From: CAJGCS01 sp045589955
Lineage (GTDB): Bacteria; Bacillota_I; Bacilli_A; ML615J-28; CAG-313
Direction of reading: 5' to 3'
NCBI GenBank assembly: GCA_045589955.1
Contig: JAZNQD010000070.1
Span: forward strand, 1 to 20,553
DNA: 20,553 nt
Shown here: piece by piece, positions 12,171-20,536 of the stretch
Numbering within the stretch: the stretch's first letter is position 1
Layout of the letters: every line of letters begins with the position of its first letter
Translations under genes and position numbers: made by a program
The notes under the pieces: model-generated
The model's database searches: none
The model's input: the letters and a program-made list of their open reading frames with translations, nothing else
Told to the model about the DNA's origin: nothing

Positions 12171-14522
12171 ATGTCTAAAAAAATTACTTCAAAAAAGATA
12201 AACATACCAGAAGAAAAAATGTTTGGGAAATATGCTCAAATGAGTGAAGAAGATATCCGAAAAGGTGGCGGTGGTCGCGGACCAGGTCGTGGTGGCGGCG
12301 GACCAATGGGTGGTAGATTATTTGGCGAAAAACCAAAAAACTCTAAACAAACATTAGGTCGTATCGTTAAGTATCTAGGATCAAATAAAAAATATTTAGT
12401 TATTTTAATTCTTATTGTTTTTGTTACAAGTTTAGCCTCTATCTTTACACCGGTTTTATCTGGTGCCGCAATCGATGCGATTCCACTTCGCTCAAGTATT
12501 GTCTTAAATACAGATGAAGAAGGTAACATTACACATTCTGAACTAAGAGAAATAAACGAAGGAACAGAAGGCTTAATTCTTGCTTTATCAAAAGATAACA
12601 AATGGATTATTAATCAAGAACAAACTGAAGTGATTGGTTATAAAAACGATGATAAGGCTTTCCAAAGTTTTATTATCTTAGAAAAAGGAAAAGCTTTAGT
12701 TTATAGCGAAAATACTAAAATAGAAACTAATGCCACACCTAAACTAGAATGGGTTGATAATTTTGTTTCTTCAAATACTACTAATGTTTATAAAATTGCT
12801 TTAGGTAATAGTGGTATTTGGGAAATATATCAATTAAATCCAAATCAAACTAATTATTTTAGTGAAAATGCTTGGACCAAAGTAGAAGGTATACGAGGAT
12901 ATGGTGTTGGTAGTGATACACCAAATGATATGTTCATTATCTTATGCATTCTTGGAATTACTTATGCTCTTACAGCTGTCTTCAACTTTATTAGTTCACG
13001 TGTTTCAATGCGTTTATCACAAGCAACAATTAAAAAAATTAGAAAAGATTTATTTGATAATTTAGTATTCTTACCAATTCGTTACTTTGATACTCACCAA
13101 CATGGTGATATTATGAGTAGAATGAGTAATGACTCTGCAACAATTGCTAATACAATTTCTCAATCAGTTACATCACTTATTTCATCAGTCTTAACTGTAA
13201 TTGGTGCTTTAGCGGTTATGATTTGGAAGAGTCCGTTATTAACACTAACATGCTTTGTAAGTTTAACTTTAACCTTAGTTGCAACTAGAATTCTTTCTAA
13301 GTTTATGAAAAAGTACTTTAGACTTGAAAGATCACTTATTGGGGAAATTAATGCCCAAGTTGAAGAAATGGTAGTTGGTCATAAAACAGTTAAAGCGTAC
13401 ACAAAAGAACAAGATGTTAAAGATGAATTTAATAAAACAAGTGGATACTTGAAGAAGTATGGTTTCAAAGCAAACCTATTTGGTGGTGTTATGGGACCAG
13501 TCATGAACTTCATCAGTAACTTTGGTTATTTACTTGTAGTAGTACTTGGCGCCTTATTTGTCCAATATGGTATTGGTAATGGAATTGATGGAACATTCTT
13601 AACAATTGGTTCAATTATTACTTTCACAACATTATCACAACAATTCAATCGACCAATTAACACAATTGCGAACCTTTATGCTCAAATCCAATCAAGTTTA
13701 GCAGCTGCCGAACGTGTTTTCTCAATTATGGATGAAGAACACGAAGTTAACGAAGGTAAGGTGTTAATGAGTGGAATTGCCAATGTTGGTGACATTATAT
13801 TTGAAAATGTTAATTTTTCTTATGTTGAGGGGGAACGAGTTCTAAAAGACTTTAACCTAGAAATTAAACCAGGCGAAAAAATTGCTCTTGTTGGGGCAAC
13901 AGGTTCAGGGAAAACAACAATTGTTAATTTGTTAATGCGTTTTTATGATGTTGACTCTGGTTCGATAAAAATTGGTGGAGTTGATATTCGTGAAATTGAT
14001 AAAGATTCATTAAGAAGTCAAATTGCTATTGTATTACAAGATACTGTATTATTTAAAGATACAGTTGGTAATAATATTCGTTATGGTAAATTAGATGCAA
14101 CAATGGATGAAATCATCCATAGTGCTGATGTTAGTAAATCACATAAATTTATATCACGTTTACATAATGGCTATGACACAATGCTTACAGAATCTGGTAA
14201 CAACTTAAGTGGTGGTCAAAGACAATTACTTTCAATATCAAGAGCTGTACTAGCTGATCCTAAGATTTTAATCTTAGACGAAGCTACCTCAAGCGTTGAT
14301 ACAAGAACAGAAAAGAATATTCAAGATGCTCTTGCTAACCTAATGAAGAATCGTACGAATGTTATTATTGCGCACCGTTTGTCAACAATTAAAGATGCGG
14401 ATAAGATTGTTGTTATTGACAAAGGACGTATTGTTGAAATCGGACGTCATGATGAATTACTTGAAAAACAAGGAATTTACTATAATTTATATCAAACACA
14501 ATTTAGTGGAAATGCTATTTAA
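12171..14522 (+). CDS. ABC multidrug-type exporter subunit B (catalytic half, large extracellular insertion)
   Basis: This 783-aa protein is longer than usual half-exporters (~580-620 aa). It has a Gly/Arg/Pro-rich cytoplasmic N-terminus (GGGGRGPGRGGGGPMGG, 32-48), TM1 at ~74-95, an insertion of about 140 residues (108-250) and TM2 at ~253-275. The nucleotide-binding domain has Walker A GATGSGKT (575-582), Q623, LSGGQ (679-683), Walker B ILILDE (Glu704) and H-loop His735, all canonical. This is the catalytically complete partner of subunit A. The insertion lies between TM1 and TM2, so it faces outside. It is strand-rich and polar (NKWIINQEQTEV, KALVYSENTK, GIWEIYQLNPNQ). BmrD-like subunits also carry extended first extracellular loops. 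GAGGTGA precedes ATG 12171; a terminator overlaps the stop. Confidence 0.95.
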   Translation: MSKKITSKKINIPEEKMFGKYAQMSEEDIRKGGGGRGPGRGGGGPMGGRLFGEKPKNSKQTLGRIVKYLGSNKKYLVILILIVFVTSLASIFTPVLSGAAIDAIPLRSSIVLNTDEEGNITHSELREINEGTEGLILALSKDNKWIINQEQTEVIGYKNDDKAFQSFIILEKGKALVYSENTKIETNATPKLEWVDNFVSSNTTNVYKIALGNSGIWEIYQLNPNQTNYFSENAWTKVEGIRGYGVGSDTPNDMFIILCILGITYALTAVFNFISSRVSMRLSQATIKKIRKDLFDNLVFLPIRYFDTHQHGDIMSRMSNDSATIANTISQSVTSLISSVLTVIGALAVMIWKSPLLTLTCFVSLTLTLVATRILSKFMKKYFRLERSLIGEINAQVEEMVVGHKTVKAYTKEQDVKDEFNKTSGYLKKYGFKANLFGGVMGPVMNFISNFGYLLVVVLGALFVQYGIGNGIDGTFLTIGSIITFTTLSQQFNRPINTIANLYAQIQSSLAAAERVFSIMDEEHEVNEGKVLMSGIANVGDIIFENVNFSYVEGERVLKDFNLEIKPGEKIALVGATGSGKTTIVNLLMRFYDVDSGSIKIGGVDIREIDKDSLRSQIAIVLQDTVLFKDTVGNNIRYGKLDATMDEIIHSADVSKSHKFISRLHNGYDTMLTESGNNLSGGQRQLLSISRAVLADPKILILDEATSSVDTRTEKNIQDALANLMKNRTNVIIAHRLSTIKDADKIVVIDKGRIVEIGRHDELLEKQGIYYNLYQTQFSGNAI

Positions 14523-14548
14523 AAGGAGAACAGTTGTTCTCCTTTTTG
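14521..14548 (+). terminator. Terminator of the exporter operon
   Basis: AAAAGGAGAAC and GTTCTCCTTTT form an 11-bp perfect stem with loop AGTT, then a T run. The stem begins in the stop codon of subunit B. Confidence 0.9.
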
Positions 14549-14561
14549 TTATTCTTAAAGA

Positions 14562-14590
14562 TTTACAAAAGTGGTTAAATATGGTATAAT
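14562..14590 (+). promoter_or_regulatory. Promoter of the acyltransferase-methyltransferase operon
   Basis: TTTACA (14562-14567), a 17-nt spacer and TATAAT (14585-14590). The start codon lies 23 nt further on, with a TGGAGGGAT ribosome site. Confidence 0.8.
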
Positions 14591-14613
14591 AAGTATGATA
14601 TGGAGGGATTGTT

Positions 14614-15861
14614 ATGTCAGAAAAAGTAGTGAAAACTAAAAAAGAAAAAAAACAACCCAAATTTAAAAAAGCTAATCCAATTGTATGGTTTATTTTTAGT
14701 ATCTTCTCATATATTTATATGAGAATAAAGGGCCGTATTAAAGTTGATAATAAAGTTTTAAGAAAGCGTAATAAAAAAGAAGGAGCTATTATTTTATTTA
14801 ATCATCAAACTAACCACGACCACTTTATCTGTGCTGCAAACGCTGGGTTACAAAGATTAACTTATATTGTTTCACATTACTATATGCGTAAGAAAACAAC
14901 TAACTTTATGTTACGTCTAGTACGTGCTATTTCTAAAGTTCAATTTAGAACTGACTTAGTAAGTATTAGAAAAATGAAAAGAGCGGTTGACCATAAAGGT
15001 TTAGTTACTATTGCACCGGCAGGACAAGTAACAATTCACGGGGAATTAACTTATGTTGATCCATCAATTGTTAAGCTACTTAAACTTTGTAAAGTAGATG
15101 TTTATGCTTTCCAAATTATGGGTGGATATTTGTGTTTACCAAAATGGCGTAAAAACAAAAAAACACGTCGCTCTCCAATTCGTGTTAAGACAATTAAAGT
15201 TTTAGGTAAAGAAGAACTAGCCACTTTAACTGATGAAGAAATCTTTAATAAAGTAATTGATGCAATCAATATTTCTGAACATGCTATTCAAAAAGTAGAA
15301 ATGAAGAAAATTAAGTTTAAAGAACGTATTGAAGGATTAGAAAATGTCCTTTATGTTTGTCCTAAATGTGGTAAAAAATATGCTCACACATCTAGTTTAG
15401 ACACAATGACTTGTAAGTATTGTCAAAATACAATTGTTATGGATGAATATGGATTTATCCATGGTAAGGACAAAAATGATATTTGCTTTGAAAATGAAGC
15501 TGTTTGGTATGATTGGCAATCGGAAGTTATTGAAAATAAATTTAAAGAAGATGATTTCTATTTAGAAAATCGCTTTAAATTATACCGCAACCTAAAGAAT
15601 CCCAAAATAATGGAAGAAGTAGGAGAGGGAATGTTAACTATGACAAAGAATGCTTTATACTATGATGGTACATCATCAGGTGAAATTATTCATAAAGAAT
15701 TTAGTTTTGACATTCTTACTCAACTTCCATTTTCACCAGGACATCACTTTGAAGTTCCTGATGGTGATGGTTCATTTCAATTTCGTCCTTTAGATGAACC
15801 AGAAACTGTCTTAGAATGGGTTCAAACAATTGATACTATCAATAAGATAAAGAGAAGTTAG
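14614..15861 (+). CDS. PlsC-like acyltransferase with zinc-ribbon domain
   Basis: This 415-aa protein has a Lys-rich N-terminus, a membrane-associated segment (WFIFSIFSYIYM, 25-36) and a glycerolipid acyltransferase domain. The HX4D motif is in FNHQTNHDHF (His64, Asp69). The second hallmark, normally PEGTR-like, reads PAGQVT (135-140), so the usual Glu is Ala. A later LPKWR segment is at ~175-179. Residues 249-270 form a zinc ribbon, CPKC…CKYC (Cys249, 252, 267, 270), followed by a domain of unknown type with WYDWQ and SPGHHFEVPDGDGSFQF. The family moves acyl chains onto lysophosphatidate or related acceptors at the inner membrane. The substrate here is uncertain. One base separates it from the rRNA methyltransferase gene, which is co-transcribed. 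Confidence 0.85.
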   Translation: MSEKVVKTKKEKKQPKFKKANPIVWFIFSIFSYIYMRIKGRIKVDNKVLRKRNKKEGAIILFNHQTNHDHFICAANAGLQRLTYIVSHYYMRKKTTNFMLRLVRAISKVQFRTDLVSIRKMKRAVDHKGLVTIAPAGQVTIHGELTYVDPSIVKLLKLCKVDVYAFQIMGGYLCLPKWRKNKKTRRSPIRVKTIKVLGKEELATLTDEEIFNKVIDAINISEHAIQKVEMKKIKFKERIEGLENVLYVCPKCGKKYAHTSSLDTMTCKYCQNTIVMDEYGFIHGKDKNDICFENEAVWYDWQSEVIENKFKEDDFYLENRFKLYRNLKNPKIMEEVGEGMLTMTKNALYYDGTSSGEIIHKEFSFDILTQLPFSPGHHFEVPDGDGSFQFRPLDEPETVLEWVQTIDTINKIKRS

Positions 15862-15862
15862 T

Positions 15863-17191
15863 ATGATTAATAGTTATAAAGTTATTGGTTATGATTCTGA
15901 ATTTAGTGGAATTATTAAAGAAGGAACAACAACACTTTATCTTCCTCGCACCATTAAAGGAGAAACTGTTCAAGCTGATGTTATTTTAAAACCGGTTCCA
16001 AAAGCTAGACTTACAAAAGTGGTTGAAGCTGCGCCTTCAAGAATTCGTCCTGTTTGTGAATATTACTTACAATGTGGGGGATGTTCTTTACAACACATCA
16101 AATACGAAGAACAACTTCGTATGAAACAAGAACTTGTTTCCAACTTATTTAAAGAAGCATTTAATAAAGAGTATGAAGTCTTACCAACTATTGGTATGAA
16201 AGATCCATTCTATTATCGTAATAAAAACCAAGTTGTTTTTAAGAATGTTAAAGGTAAGCTTACTTGTGGAATGTATCAAAGTGGTACTCATAATGTTGTA
16301 AACACAACTAACTGTTATATTCAAGATAAACTTGTTGATAAAATTATTACTGTTATTAAAGACTTAATGGTTAAACAACGCTTACAAGCTTATGATGAAG
16401 ACCGCCGAACTGGTTTAATTCGTCATGTTCTTATCAAAACATCAAAGGTAACAAAAGAAGTTATGGTTGTTATTGTTGTAGGAAGTGAAGTTTTCCCAGG
16501 AAGAAATAATTTTGTTAAAGCTTTAGTTGCAAGATGTAAAGAAATAACAACAATTATCCAAAACGTCAATACAAGAAATACGAATGCGGTACTAGGTGAT
16601 AAAGAAACAGTATTATATGGAAAAGGATATATTACTGATATTTTACTAGGACTTAAGTTTAAAATATCATCTAAATCGTTTTATCAAATAAATCCTGAAC
16701 AAACTGAAAAATTATATTCAGAAGCAATTCGTCTTGCAAACCTTACAAAAGCTGATACTTTGCTTGATGCTTATTGTGGTGTAGGAACAATTGGTTTAAT
16801 TGCAAGTAAACATGTTCAAAAAGTAACAGGCGTTGAACTCGTGAAAGATGCGGTAAACGATGCGATTACAAATGCGAAAATAAATAATATTAACAATATT
16901 CGTTTTATTTGTGATGATGCAACTCGTTTTATGATTAATTGTGCAAGACAAAAGCAAAACTTTGATGTTGTTATAATGGATCCACCTCGCAAAGGATCAG
17001 ATAAACCTTTCTTAGAAGCCGTTTTGAAATTACTACCAGAAAAGGTTGTTTACATTTCATGTAATCCTCATACTCAAGTGGAAGATTTAAAAGAACTGCT
17101 TAAGAAATATGAAATTAAAAAGATTCAACCTGTTGATATGTTTCCACATACTCACCATGTTGAAAATATTGTTTTACTTACTTTAAAATAA
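15863..17191 (+). CDS. rlmD: 23S rRNA (uracil-C5)-methyltransferase, RlmD/RlmCD type
   Basis: This 442-aa protein of the TrmA/RumA family methylates C5 of a uridine in 23S rRNA using SAM. Cys65, Cys71, Cys74 (CEYYLQCGGC) and Cys151 are the expected 4Fe-4S ligands. SAM motif LDAYCGVGTIG spans 301-311, DPPRKG 373-378. Catalytic nucleophile Cys400 is in YISCNPHTQ and general-base Glu434 in PHTHHVE. The N-terminal ~55 residues form a short TRAM-like region. In Bacillus one enzyme (RlmCD) handles both U747 and U1939, and site specificity here cannot be read from sequence. It is translated one base after the acyltransferase stop; a terminator follows at once. Confidence 0.93.
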   Translation: MINSYKVIGYDSEFSGIIKEGTTTLYLPRTIKGETVQADVILKPVPKARLTKVVEAAPSRIRPVCEYYLQCGGCSLQHIKYEEQLRMKQELVSNLFKEAFNKEYEVLPTIGMKDPFYYRNKNQVVFKNVKGKLTCGMYQSGTHNVVNTTNCYIQDKLVDKIITVIKDLMVKQRLQAYDEDRRTGLIRHVLIKTSKVTKEVMVVIVVGSEVFPGRNNFVKALVARCKEITTIIQNVNTRNTNAVLGDKETVLYGKGYITDILLGLKFKISSKSFYQINPEQTEKLYSEAIRLANLTKADTLLDAYCGVGTIGLIASKHVQKVTGVELVKDAVNDAITNAKINNINNIRFICDDATRFMINCARQKQNFDVVIMDPPRKGSDKPFLEAVLKLLPEKVVYISCNPHTQVEDLKELLKKYEIKKIQPVDMFPHTHHVENIVLLTLK

Positions 17192-17194
17192 AGA

Positions 17195-17217
17195 GCCACT
17201 TTAGTGGCCTTTTTTTA
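17195..17217 (+). terminator. Terminator after rlmD
   Basis: GCCAC-TTTA-GTGGC (17195-17208) followed by CC and seven Ts. Confidence 0.85.
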
Positions 17218-17226
17218 TGCTCACGT

Positions 17227-17255
17227 TTGCAATTAAATTTATAATATGTTATAAT
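17227..17255 (+). promoter_or_regulatory. Promoter of the GNAT gene
   Basis: TTGCAA (17227-17232), a 17-nt spacer and TATAAT (17250-17255), 19 nt before the ATG. Confidence 0.8.
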
Positions 17256-17274
17256 AAAAATAGAGGTGATATAA

Positions 17275-17817
17275 ATGTTAAATGTAGGTAGTAAAGTTAT
17301 TGAAACAGAACGTCTAATTTTAAGAAAAATTGAAATTGATGATGTATTACAAGTATATCATAACTGGTGTAGTGACAAACTAGTATCAAAGTATGTTACT
17401 TGGGATTCGCATGAAACTGTTGAACAAACAAAAGAATATATTAAATGCAAAGTCGATTTATATACACATAACTATCGTTTTGACTGGGTTGTTTGTCTAA
17501 AGGAAACAAATGAACTAATTGGGGAAATTGATGCGGTAAAAACATCAGTCAACTATAATCTTGTTGAACTGGGCTATTGCTTTGGTAGTCGATTTTGGAA
17601 TAAGGGGTATGCGACAGAGGCTTTAAAAGCAGTAATTAGTTATTTAAAGAATGTTGCTCAAGTTGAAAAGATTACCGCATGTCATATTTCAACAAATCCA
17701 GCATCTGGGCGAGTCATGCAAAAGGCGGGAATGACATACGATGCAACTTTAGAAGGTTATGTTGTTGATAAGAATACAAAAGAACGAGCCGATTTAATAT
17801 ATTATTCTTTTAAATGA
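17275..17817 (+). CDS. GNAT-family N-acetyltransferase (RimJ/RimL-like)
   Basis: This 180-aa protein begins with ETERLILRKIEIDD, the usual RimJ/RimL-type opening. The acetyl-CoA loop is RFWNKGYATEA (106-116) after LGYCFGS; a later segment, NPASGRVMQKAGM, is the conserved motif-B-like helix. It transfers an acetyl group from acetyl-CoA to an amine; related enzymes act on ribosomal protein N-termini, spermidine or drugs, and the acceptor is unknown here. ATG at 17275 follows a GAGGTGAT ribosome site. It has its own promoter. No clear hairpin terminator follows, so read-through toward the superoxide reductase gene is possible. Confidence 0.92.
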   Translation: MLNVGSKVIETERLILRKIEIDDVLQVYHNWCSDKLVSKYVTWDSHETVEQTKEYIKCKVDLYTHNYRFDWVVCLKETNELIGEIDAVKTSVNYNLVELGYCFGSRFWNKGYATEALKAVISYLKNVAQVEKITACHISTNPASGRVMQKAGMTYDATLEGYVVDKNTKERADLIYYSFK

Positions 17818-17838
17818 GAATGATTATTATTTATTTAG

Positions 17839-17867
17839 TTGATTTGTTTATTTTTTTATTATATAAT
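17839..17867 (+). promoter_or_regulatory. Promoter of the superoxide reductase gene
   Basis: TTGATT (17839-17844), a 17-nt spacer and TATAAT (17862-17867). A leader of ~50 nt precedes AAGGAG. AT-rich symmetry around the -10 could hide a PerR/Fur-type box, but it is not distinguishable from background. Confidence 0.7.
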
Positions 17868-17922
17868 ATTAGTGTAATTAATAATATTAAAAGAAATTTA
17901 AAAATTAAAAAGGAGATAATTT

Positions 17923-18294
17923 ATGTTAAAATTTTATTTATGTGAAAAATGTGGAAATGAAGTAGAAATGATTCAATCATCTGGTGTTACTCCAGTATGT
18001 TGTGGTGATAAAATGACTGAATTAGTTGCAGGGACTGTTGAAGCATCAAGAGAAAAACATATTCCTGTATATGAAGTAAAAGAAGGTAAAGTATTAGTTA
18101 ATGTTGGTTCAATTGATCATCCAATGGTTGAAGAACACTTCATCGAATGGGTTGTTGTTGAAACTTCAAATGGTGTTTTAAGAAGAAACTTAAAAGCTGG
18201 CGAAGCTCCAAAAGTAGAATTTGCATTACTTCAAGATGAAACTGTACAAGCAGTTTATGCTTATTGTAATCTTCATGGTCTTTGGAGAGCATAG
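17923..18294 (+). CDS. dfx: Desulfoferrodoxin (superoxide reductase)
   Basis: This 123-aa two-domain superoxide reductase lets anaerobes reduce superoxide to hydrogen peroxide without releasing oxygen. The N-terminal desulforedoxin-like iron centre is complete: Cys7, Cys10, Cys26, Cys27. The catalytic iron site is also complete: EKH with Glu44, Lys45, His46; His66 and His72 in SIDHPMVEEHFIEW; Cys115 and His118 in CNLHGLW. Start ATG 17923 has an AAGGAG site. The last base of its TAG stop is the first base of the GTG start of the next gene, so translation is coupled. It is the clearest indication that the organism is an anaerobe. Confidence 0.96.
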   Translation: MLKFYLCEKCGNEVEMIQSSGVTPVCCGDKMTELVAGTVEASREKHIPVYEVKEGKVLVNVGSIDHPMVEEHFIEWVVVETSNGVLRRNLKAGEAPKVEFALLQDETVQAVYAYCNLHGLWRA

Positions 18295-18584
18295 TGGTTA
18301 AACACATCGTTTGTTTTAAAATTAAAAAAGAATATCTATCACGTATTGAAGAAGCCAAGGCAACACTTTTAAGTATGATGGGAAATGTCCCTATGCTAAA
18401 GAAAATAATTGTGGGTATTGATTTCTTACATAGTGAAAGAAGTTATGACTTAATTCTTGAAACTTGGTTTGAAACAAAAGAAGATTTAGAAAATTACCAA
18501 GTGGATCCTTATCATGTAAGTGTTGTTAAAAAACTAATGCATGAAATAAGAGAAGCAAGTATTGCAATTGATTATTATGAATAA
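18294..18584 (+). CDS. Dabb (stress-responsive A/B barrel) domain protein
   Basis: A protein of about 96 aa with the Dabb pattern: VVKHIVCFKIKKE at the start, a MMGNVPMLKKIIVGIDF segment, then SYDLILETWFETKEDLENYQ and DPYHVSVVKKL. Such ferredoxin-like proteins form dimers and are linked to stress responses, but no defined enzymatic role can be assigned. The GTG at 18294 is preferred because it overlaps the dfx stop by one base with GGAG 6 nt upstream. An in-frame TTG at 18282 would extend it by four residues. The coupling to superoxide reductase suggests a joint role under oxidative stress. A strong terminator follows. Confidence 0.88.
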   Translation: MVKHIVCFKIKKEYLSRIEEAKATLLSMMGNVPMLKKIIVGIDFLHSERSYDLILETWFETKEDLENYQVDPYHVSVVKKLMHEIREASIAIDYYE

Positions 18585-18608
18585 ACACTTCTTAGGAAGT
18601 GTTTTTTA
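18584..18608 (+). terminator. Terminator of the dfx operon
   Basis: AACACTTC-TTAG-GAAGTGTT with an 8-bp stem, then a T run, starting in the Dabb stop codon. Confidence 0.88.
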
Positions 18609-18668
18609 TTTGTTATTTATAATGTATAATTAAATAATTATGATATAATACTTATAAGAGGTGATAGT

Positions 18669-20309
18669 ATGAAAAAAACAAAAATGGGTAATAATTATAT
18701 TTTATTAATTACTGTCATTTGCTCTGTTATCCTTTTAATGGCTTTTGGAGCATTTTATCTTCAAATTATAAATCGTAATAATCGCTACACTTATTCATTT
18801 AAAGATAATGAAATTGTAATAACAGGCTTTATAACTGGTAAAGAGACAAAAAGAATAACAATCCCTAGTGAAATTGATATGATAAAAGTATCGGGAATTG
18901 ATGAATTTGCCTTTGAAAATGAAGATGAACTAAATAAAGTCGTCATTGAAGATGGTATTGAATACATTGCCAATAATGCTTTTGCCAATTGTAAGAATTT
19001 AGTAGAGGTAGTATTACCAAATTCAATTAGTTATATTGGCGAAGATGCTTTTACAGGTTGTGATAAACTAAAGTTCTATACCTATGAAAATGGGGATTAT
19101 TTAGGTAATAGAAATAATCGATATGTTGCATACGTAAAAGTCAATAATTTAGATAACAAAAATATTATTCTTCATGATGAAACACGAACAATAGTTTCAA
19201 GTGCACTAAAAGAAATGGAAGTAATTAATGAAATTACATTTTCAAAATATATTAAAGAAATCGATATAAATTTATTCAATAATTCAAAAGTTAGTAAAAT
19301 TAACGTTAGTGAAGAAAATCGCTACTATACTTCAGTTCTAGGCAACTTATATTCAAAAGATCAATCAAAATTAATTCGTTATGCAAATGGTAAAAGTGAG
19401 GCATCTTTTGTTGTACCAGATTCTGTTCAGTACATTGAATCTTTGGCTTTTGCCAATGCTACATCATTAGAAAATGTTAGAATCTATAGCAAAGTAAAAG
19501 AAATTGGTAAAGACGCATTTATTAAATGTGATAACTTAAATTACAATAGATATGGAAATGCTCTATATTTAGGAAATGTAGATAATCCTTATCAATCTTT
19601 AATAAAACCAATTCATAATTCGATTGTTGAATTTGAAGTTCATCCAAACACACATTTAATTGCAAATAGCGCATTTGTTGATTGTTATTATCTTACAAAA
19701 ATAGTAGTTCCAAATAATGTCAAATATATTGGCCTTCATGCTTTTACTAACTGTCATTCATTAGTTGAAGCATCATTACCATTTATTGGTAACTCATCTA
19801 ATGATGATAACTGCTATTTAGGTTACATTTTTAAAAGTAATGATTACAGTAACCATAATTCTGGAGTCCCGCAAAATCTAAATAAAGTAATAATTACTGG
19901 CGAAACATTTTTAGAAAGTTTTGCTTTCTCTGGTTGTCAAAATCTTCAAAGTGTTGTACTTACAGGGAATGTAACGGAAATGGGAGAACGTGTATTTGCC
20001 AGTTGCAAAAATTTAGAGGAAGTAATTCTTTGTGAAGGCTTAGAAAATATTGGTTCTTATGCTTTCTTCGAATGTGAATCATTGATAAATGTTTATATCC
20101 CTGATTCAATTATTAAGATATCATCATTTGCCTTTTATAAATGCAATATGTTAGAAAAGATTGAGATTCCAAATTCAGTTAAATTTGTTGATGAAATGGC
20201 CTTTTTAGATTGTAAAAAATTACAAATCTATGTTAATCTTGAATCATGTCCATCAACCTGGAATGAAAGATGGAACCCTCAAGGAATTATTGTACATTGG
20301 AACGAATAA
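18669..20309 (+). CDS. BspA-type leucine-rich repeat surface protein
   Basis: This 546-aa protein has a single N-terminal hydrophobic helix (residues ~11-32, YILLITVICSVILLMAFGAF) after a Lys-rich start and no lipobox, so it is probably anchored by an uncleaved signal. The rest lies outside the cell and contains BspA/TpLRR-like (LRR_5) repeats of ~23 residues: repeated AFxxCxxL, V-x-IPxSVxxIGxxAF units, e.g. IANNAFANCKNLVEVVLPNS, VLTGNVTEMGERVFASCKNL, YIPDSIIKISSFAFYKCNML. The repeats cluster at ~75-130, 240-290, 320-375 and 405-535. Such proteins mediate adhesion to host or other microbes in oral and gut bacteria. ATG at 18669 follows AGAGGTGATA. Monocistronic, with a terminator. Confidence 0.9.
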   Translation: MKKTKMGNNYILLITVICSVILLMAFGAFYLQIINRNNRYTYSFKDNEIVITGFITGKETKRITIPSEIDMIKVSGIDEFAFENEDELNKVVIEDGIEYIANNAFANCKNLVEVVLPNSISYIGEDAFTGCDKLKFYTYENGDYLGNRNNRYVAYVKVNNLDNKNIILHDETRTIVSSALKEMEVINEITFSKYIKEIDINLFNNSKVSKINVSEENRYYTSVLGNLYSKDQSKLIRYANGKSEASFVVPDSVQYIESLAFANATSLENVRIYSKVKEIGKDAFIKCDNLNYNRYGNALYLGNVDNPYQSLIKPIHNSIVEFEVHPNTHLIANSAFVDCYYLTKIVVPNNVKYIGLHAFTNCHSLVEASLPFIGNSSNDDNCYLGYIFKSNDYSNHNSGVPQNLNKVIITGETFLESFAFSGCQNLQSVVLTGNVTEMGERVFASCKNLEEVILCEGLENIGSYAFFECESLINVYIPDSIIKISSFAFYKCNMLEKIEIPNSVKFVDEMAFLDCKKLQIYVNLESCPSTWNERWNPQGIIVHWNE

Positions 20310-20355
20310 TAATTACTTGTAATATGTTAATTATCACATATTAGTAATAAATATT

Positions 20356-20390
20356 AACAACTCCTACATTAAGAAGTAGGAGTTGTTTTT
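20356..20390 (+). terminator. Terminator of the LRR protein gene
   Basis: A 12-bp perfect stem (20356-20367 with 20376-20387) and an 8-nt loop, followed by Ts. Confidence 0.9.
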
Positions 20391-20473
20391 GATATAGTAA
20401 AATTAATATTTAATCATAATAATCCTTTTAATATACAGTAATAAATTAATTTTAAAAAATATTAATGATTTCA

Positions 20474-20502
20474 TTGACATAATTTTTTTATTAGTATATA
20501 AT
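20474..20502 (+). promoter_or_regulatory. Full-consensus promoter at the right edge
   Basis: TTGACA (20474-20479), a 17-nt spacer and TATAAT (20497-20502), both hexamers perfect, predicting strong expression of the gene that begins at 20537. Confidence 0.88.
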
Positions 20503-20536
20503 CGTACTACCAAAATTATAGAAAGGATTTATTTAT

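Noticed and set aside
12236..12601. Minus-strand open frame opposite the start of exporter subunit B
   Set aside because: Its Pro-rich sequence is the complement of the Gly-rich N-terminus; no start signals.
17850..17890. PerR box over the dfx promoter
   Set aside because: Only generic AT-rich symmetry; it does not fit a PerR consensus well enough to separate it from background.
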